Of a DNA stretch of 64,000 bases, positions 60,671 to 64,000 are shown piece by piece. This DNA comes from Fictibacillus macauensis ZFHKF-1 (GTDB taxonomy: Bacteria; Bacillota; Bacilli; Bacillales; Fictibacillaceae). The stretch is taken from assembly GCF_000269865.1 (NCBI RefSeq), contig NZ_AKKV01000025.1:124001-188000 (forward strand), read 5' to 3'. How positions within the stretch are numbered: position 1 is the stretch's first letter; every line of letters begins with the position of its first letter. The notes beneath the pieces are model-generated. The model did no database searches, was not told where the DNA came from, and saw only the letters and a list, made by a program, of their open reading frames with translations. The translations under genes were made by a program, and so were the position numbers.

Positions 60671-61075
60671 GTTGTTTAGCAATTTTTGTTCAATTTTTGT
60701 AAGTAAAGCCTGCCCAATGTCGAGCCATTTAGGATCAATGGAAGCATCAGGATCTTGTGGTTCAGAAAACTGATTAAAGCTTCCCATAACGCTTCCTACG
60801 TTCGCATGATCATCTAACCCGATTTGATATTTATGAGCTAACAGAAAAGGCTCTCCTAATTTTACGATAGCTCCATTTTCTCCTACTTCTTTTTCATGTG
60901 CTGTAAACGGTAAGCGAACAAATGTATAGCCGACTTCATCATCTAATTTATAATCAAAATAGCCATGATCATAATCCCAGTTGCCGCCAATGACAAACCC
61001 TTCTTCTGTTAACAACGCTTCTAACTCACCTAATGGATAGCATTCTCCTTGCAGTGCGCTTTTTAATTGGATCAC
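60668..61075 (-). CDS. yugN: YugN-like family protein
   Basis: A 135-residue soluble protein with GGNWDYDHGYFDYKLDDEVG (about 30-49), YTFVRLPFTA and LGEPFLLAHKYQ, which is the YugN pattern. Function unknown. GAGGTG leads to this second GTG; the first GTG, three codons earlier, overlaps the site. Between pgi and yugO as in B. subtilis. Confidence 0.88.
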   Translation of the reverse strand: MIQLKSALQGECYPLGELEALLTEEGFVIGGNWDYDHGYFDYKLDDEVGYTFVRLPFTAHEKEVGENGAIVKLGEPFLLAHKYQIGLDDHANVGSVMGSFNQFSEPQDPDASIDPKWLDIGQALLTKIEQKLLNN

Positions 61076-61150
61076 TTTCGTCACCTCGTATCATTCAGTT
61101 CTTTTTTTAGCATTTCCGTTTTCAGTGCACATTATAGCTAAGAACCACAC

Positions 61151-61199
61151 AAAAAAAGTACTGCTCATCACACCTGTGGATGAACAGTACTTTTTTTGT
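61151..61199 (-). terminator. Intrinsic terminator of pgi
   Basis: AAAGTACTG.TCATC and GATGA.CAGTACTTT pair around an eight-base loop; the minus strand continues with Ts. Confidence 0.88.
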
Positions 61200-61203
61200 T
61201 ATA

Positions 61204-62553
61204 TTATAGACGTTTTTCAAGTTCTTCTTTTTCTTTTTCAAATCCTGGTTTACCAAGAAGAGCAAACATGTTCTTCTTGTATGCTTCTACTCCTGGTTGG
61301 TCAAATGGATTAACACCAAGAAGATAGCCGCTCACCGCACATGCTTTTTCAAAGAAATAAACAAGATAACCGAAATGGTAAGGCGTCATTTCTGGAATGT
61401 TAACGATTAAGTTTGGTACACCGCCGTCAGTATGCGCAAGCAATGTTCCTTGGAACGCTTTTTTGTTTACAAAATCCATTGTTTCGCCCGCAAGGAAGTT
61501 AAGCTTATCAAGGTTTTGTGCGTCTTCTTCAATCGTCACTTCTTTACGTGCATTTTCAACGTTAAGAACCGTTTCAAAAAGATCACGACGACCTTCTTGA
61601 ACGTATTGTCCCATAGAGTGAAGATCGGTTGAGAAGTCTACGGATGCAGGATAAAGACCTTTATTATCTTTCCCTTCACTTTCACCATACAACTGTTTCC
61701 ACCACTCAGATACGTAGTGCATGCCTGGCTCATAGTTCACCATAAGCTCAATTGTTTTGCCTTTGTTGTAAAGGGCATTACGTGCCGCTGCATATTGATA
61801 GGCTTCATTTTCTTCAAGGTTCGGGTTGCTGTATGCATCTTGTGCGTCTTTCGCACCTTGCATCATTTCTTCGATGTTTACACCGCTAACCGCAATAGGA
61901 AGCAAGCCAACTGCAGTTAGTACAGAATAACGGCCACCTACATCATCAGGGATGATAAAGGACTCATAGCCTTCTTCGTCTGCTAATGTTTTCAATGCAC
62001 CTTGTGCTTTATCTGTTGTTGCATAAATACGTTTGCGCGCTTCATCTTTACCATATTTTTCTTCCAATAATTTACGGAAAATACGGAAAGCAATGGCAGG
62101 CTCCGTTGTTGTTCCTGATTTAGAAATAACATTGACAGAAACGTCTTTGCCATCGATTAATTGAAGCAAGTCTTGCATGTACGTAGAAGAAATGTTTTGA
62201 CCAGCGAAAATAACTTGTGGTGTTTTACGATCTTCTTTTGAAAGCATGTTGTAGAATGAATGATTTAACATTTCAATGGCTGCTCGTGCGCCAAGGTATG
62301 ATCCACCAATTCCAATCACAATCAGAACATCAGAATCACTTTTAATTTTTTCTGCACTTTTTTGAATGCGTGCAAATTCTTCTTGATCATACGCAGTAGG
62401 AAGATCTACCCATCCTAAGAAATCACTTCCTGCGCCTGTTTTATTGTGCACTTGCTCATGTGCTGCTTTTACGAGCGCTGCCATGTTTGATACTTCATGT
62501 TCACCTAAGAAAGCTTGAGCTTTACTATAGTCAAAATGGAGTTTATTTCCCAT
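61204..62553 (-). CDS. pgi: Glucose-6-phosphate isomerase
   Basis: A 449-residue SIS-fold enzyme that interconverts G6P and F6P in the cytoplasm. [17 protein letters not shown] (about 79), [16 protein letters not shown] (about 141), [16 protein letters not shown] (about 202) and the catalytic Glu region ([14 protein letters not shown], about 290) are intact, and the C-terminal [16 protein letters not shown] is typical. It links the amino-sugar products of the nag-mur operon to glycolysis only in a general way; it is not co-transcribed. Confidence 0.97.
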   Translation of the reverse strand: MGNKLHFDYSKAQAFLGEHEVSNMAALVKAAHEQVHNKTGAGSDFLGWVDLPTAYDQEEFARIQKSAEKIKSDSDVLIVIGIGGSYLGARAAIEMLNHSFYNMLSKEDRKTPQVIFAGQNISSTYMQDLLQLIDGKDVSVNVISKSGTTTEPAIAFRIFRKLLEEKYGKDEARKRIYATTDKAQGALKTLADEEGYESFIIPDDVGGRYSVLTAVGLLPIAVSGVNIEEMMQGAKDAQDAYSNPNLEENEAYQYAAARNALYNKGKTIELMVNYEPGMHYVSEWWKQLYGESEGKDNKGLYPASVDFSTDLHSMGQYVQEGRRDLFETVLNVENARKEVTIEEDAQNLDKLNFLAGETMDFVNKKAFQGTLLAHTDGGVPNLIVNIPEMTPYHFGYLVYFFEKACAVSGYLLGVNPFDQPGVEAYKKNMFALLGKPGFEKEKEELEKRL

Positions 62554-62681
62554 TATGAATCGCCTCCGAAATATTTATTACGTTCCTACTGTAACGAAAC
62601 CAATTGGCTAATTCAAGAAATCAGTCTGGTGAAAGCGTTACCTTGTAACAATCGTAATTTTCTAACTTTTTTTACACATGC

Positions 62682-62708
62682 GAAAAGAAGGGCAAGGCCC
62701 TTCTTTTG
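62682..62708 (-). terminator. Intrinsic terminator of the alcohol dehydrogenase gene
   Basis: AAAAGAAGGGC and GCCCTTCTTTT form an 11-bp stem with a three-base loop. The U-run is inside the stem. Confidence 0.7.
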
Positions 62709-62709
62709 C

Positions 62710-63873
62710 TTATAATGACATACGTAAAATAGTGAGTACGTCTTCTTTATTTAACGTTTTAAAGTTACCGAATTCGCCGCGTTTCATAGCACGGTCCGCA
62801 ATAAGATCTAGTTTTGAATCATCAATATCATAATGTGCTAATTGATTCGGTGCGCCAAGCGATGTCCAGAAAGCAGAGAGTTTATCAATTCCTTCTAAAG
62901 CTACTTCACGATCTGTTTTGCCTTCAGAATCAACACCGAATACACGAACAGCTAATTGTGCTAAACGCGCTGGGTTTTCATCTACTACGTGACGCATTAA
63001 GTTCGGGAAAAGAATAGCTAACCCACCGGCATGTGGAATATCGTAAACAGCAGAAACAGCATGTTCAATATTATGCGTAGCCCAGTCCCCAACTACACCC
63101 ATAGAGATTGTACCATTTAATGCCATTGTACCATTATATAAAATCGTTTCGCGTAGGTCGTAATTTTCAAGATCATTAACGAGTTTTGGCGCAGCTTCCA
63201 TTACCGTTAATAAAATTGATTCAGCAAAACGATCTTGTAGATCAGAGTTGCCCGTGTGATTTAAATAGGTTTCTAACACGTGAGACATCATATCAACCAT
63301 TCCATAAATTGTATGATCTTTTGGCACAGTAAATGTGTTTACAGGATCAAGAATGGAGAATTTAGGGAATACGAGTGGGCTTCCCCAACCATATTTTTCG
63401 CTTGTTTCCCAATTTGTAATAACAGAACCTGAGTTCATTTCAGAACCAGTTGCCGCAAGTGTTAGTACTGTTCCAAATGGAATAGCTGCTTCTGGCATTG
63501 CATGACGTGTAACGAGATCCCAAACATCGCCATCATATTTTGCACCAGCTGCGATCGCTTTTGTGCAGTCAATTACACTTCCGCCTCCAACAGCAAGAAT
63601 AAATTCAATACCTTCTGTTTTACAGATTTCCACACCTTTTTTAACGGTTGTTAAACGTGGATTTGGTTCAACGCCTGCTAATTCATGCACAGTCGCGCCC
63701 ATTTTTTCTAGCTCTGTCATTACATTATCATAAAGGCCGCTACGTTTAATACTTCCGCCACCGTAAACAACCAATACTTTTTTTCCATACGGTTTCATTT
63801 CTTCAGCAAGTTGGCTTAATTGACCTTTACCGAAAACGAGACGTGTTGGATTATAATACGTAAATGAATTCAT
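62710..63873 (-). CDS. yugJ: Iron-containing alcohol dehydrogenase (YugJ/butanol dehydrogenase type)
   Basis: A 387-residue group III dehydrogenase. NAD(P)-binding [16 protein letters not shown] (about 94-109), and metal ligands in [12 protein letters not shown] (Asp/His, about 194-205) and [21 protein letters not shown]-type block ([14 protein letters not shown], about 264-277). It should reduce aldehydes with NAD(P)H. GGAGGTCATT precedes the ATG. Position next to pgi matches the B. subtilis yug region, where yugJ and yugK are near twins, so the symbol could be either. Confidence 0.9.
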   Translation of the reverse strand: MNSFTYYNPTRLVFGKGQLSQLAEEMKPYGKKVLVVYGGGSIKRSGLYDNVMTELEKMGATVHELAGVEPNPRLTTVKKGVEICKTEGIEFILAVGGGSVIDCTKAIAAGAKYDGDVWDLVTRHAMPEAAIPFGTVLTLAATGSEMNSGSVITNWETSEKYGWGSPLVFPKFSILDPVNTFTVPKDHTIYGMVDMMSHVLETYLNHTGNSDLQDRFAESILLTVMEAAPKLVNDLENYDLRETILYNGTMALNGTISMGVVGDWATHNIEHAVSAVYDIPHAGGLAILFPNLMRHVVDENPARLAQLAVRVFGVDSEGKTDREVALEGIDKLSAFWTSLGAPNQLAHYDIDDSKLDLIADRAMKRGEFGNFKTLNKEDVLTILRMSL

Positions 63874-64000
63874 TTGATAATGACCTCCTACAAGTTTTAT
63901 CTTCGTTAGTATTATCTATCATGATGATTTTAATTGTAAAGAAATGAGCTTGCGTTTTTTTTTTCTTAAGAAGGTTGTACAAAATATTTAAAAAACTTAG

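Overview
The window is chromosomal DNA of an endospore-forming, low-GC Gram-positive rod of the family Bacillaceae. Reasons: spore coat and germination genes (cotD, two CotF-type genes, a YjcZ-type peptide, a GerP-like cluster, a GerT-like protein), B. subtilis-type gene order (ytlC-ytlD-ytkD; glcR-ywpJ; yugO-yugN-pgi-yugJ), strong AGGAGG ribosome binding sites with frequent GTG/TTG starts, and Bacillus-type riboswitches and operators. I cannot name the species. No transposase, integrase, CRISPR array or rRNA operon is visible; one tRNA gene (Ala, GGC) is present.

Layout. 0-10.4 kb: end of a NitT/TauT-type ABC importer, the Nudix hydrolase ytkD, small secreted and membrane proteins, 3-methyladenine glycosylase, a repeat element carrying a 21-bp tandem array, a GDSL lipoprotein, an OPT transporter coupled to a PqqD-like protein, and a DEDDh exonuclease. 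10.7-17.3 kb: one amino-sugar operon (nagA-nagB-nagR-murP-murQ-nagP) that joins GlcNAc and MurNAc use, with a NagR-type operator in front. 17.3-21.1 kb: CotF-type coat proteins, tRNA-Ala, an NlpC/P60 wall hydrolase, a His-rich DUF4396 protein and a lipoprotein. 21.4-25.2 kb: potABCD polyamine importer. 25.4-31.7 kb: a phosphodiesterase, a UMF1 transporter, YpzG, a secreted metallophosphoesterase fused at its 3' end to a second copy of the repeat element, and a DUF4363-DUF421 pair. 31.7-34.6 kb: DsbA-like oxidoreductase, perR and katA with an exact PerR box. 34.6-37.2 kb: small-heat-shock/GerT and GerP-like spore genes. 37.3-44.5 kb: kdp potassium pump operon with a kinase-less KdpD, four small extra genes and two tandem c-di-AMP riboswitches. 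44.7-47.4 kb: luciferase-like monooxygenase and an NhaC-family transporter under a SAM riboswitch. 47.5-53.8 kb: YbjQ protein, GH18 lipoprotein, PAS histidine kinase, a poly-Ser/Cys protein, polysaccharide deacetylase, cotD. 53.8-57 kb: yitT with an attenuator-like leader, glcR-ywpJ, a MerR regulator. 57.5-59.8 kb: a SigI-like protein without sigma region 2, coupled to RsgI. 59.8-64 kb: yugO-type K+ channel, yugN, pgi and an iron alcohol dehydrogenase.

Main points of interest are (1) the SigI C-terminal-domain protein with an RsgI that lacks the usual Asn-Pro site; (2) the kdp leader, with tandem c-di-AMP riboswitches followed by unknown small genes including an HPr-fold protein without phosphorylation sites; and (3) a dispersed element with short inverted ends and a structurally conserved hairpin, one copy carrying thirteen 21-bp repeats. 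Function calls rest on reading motifs by eye; no database search was run.
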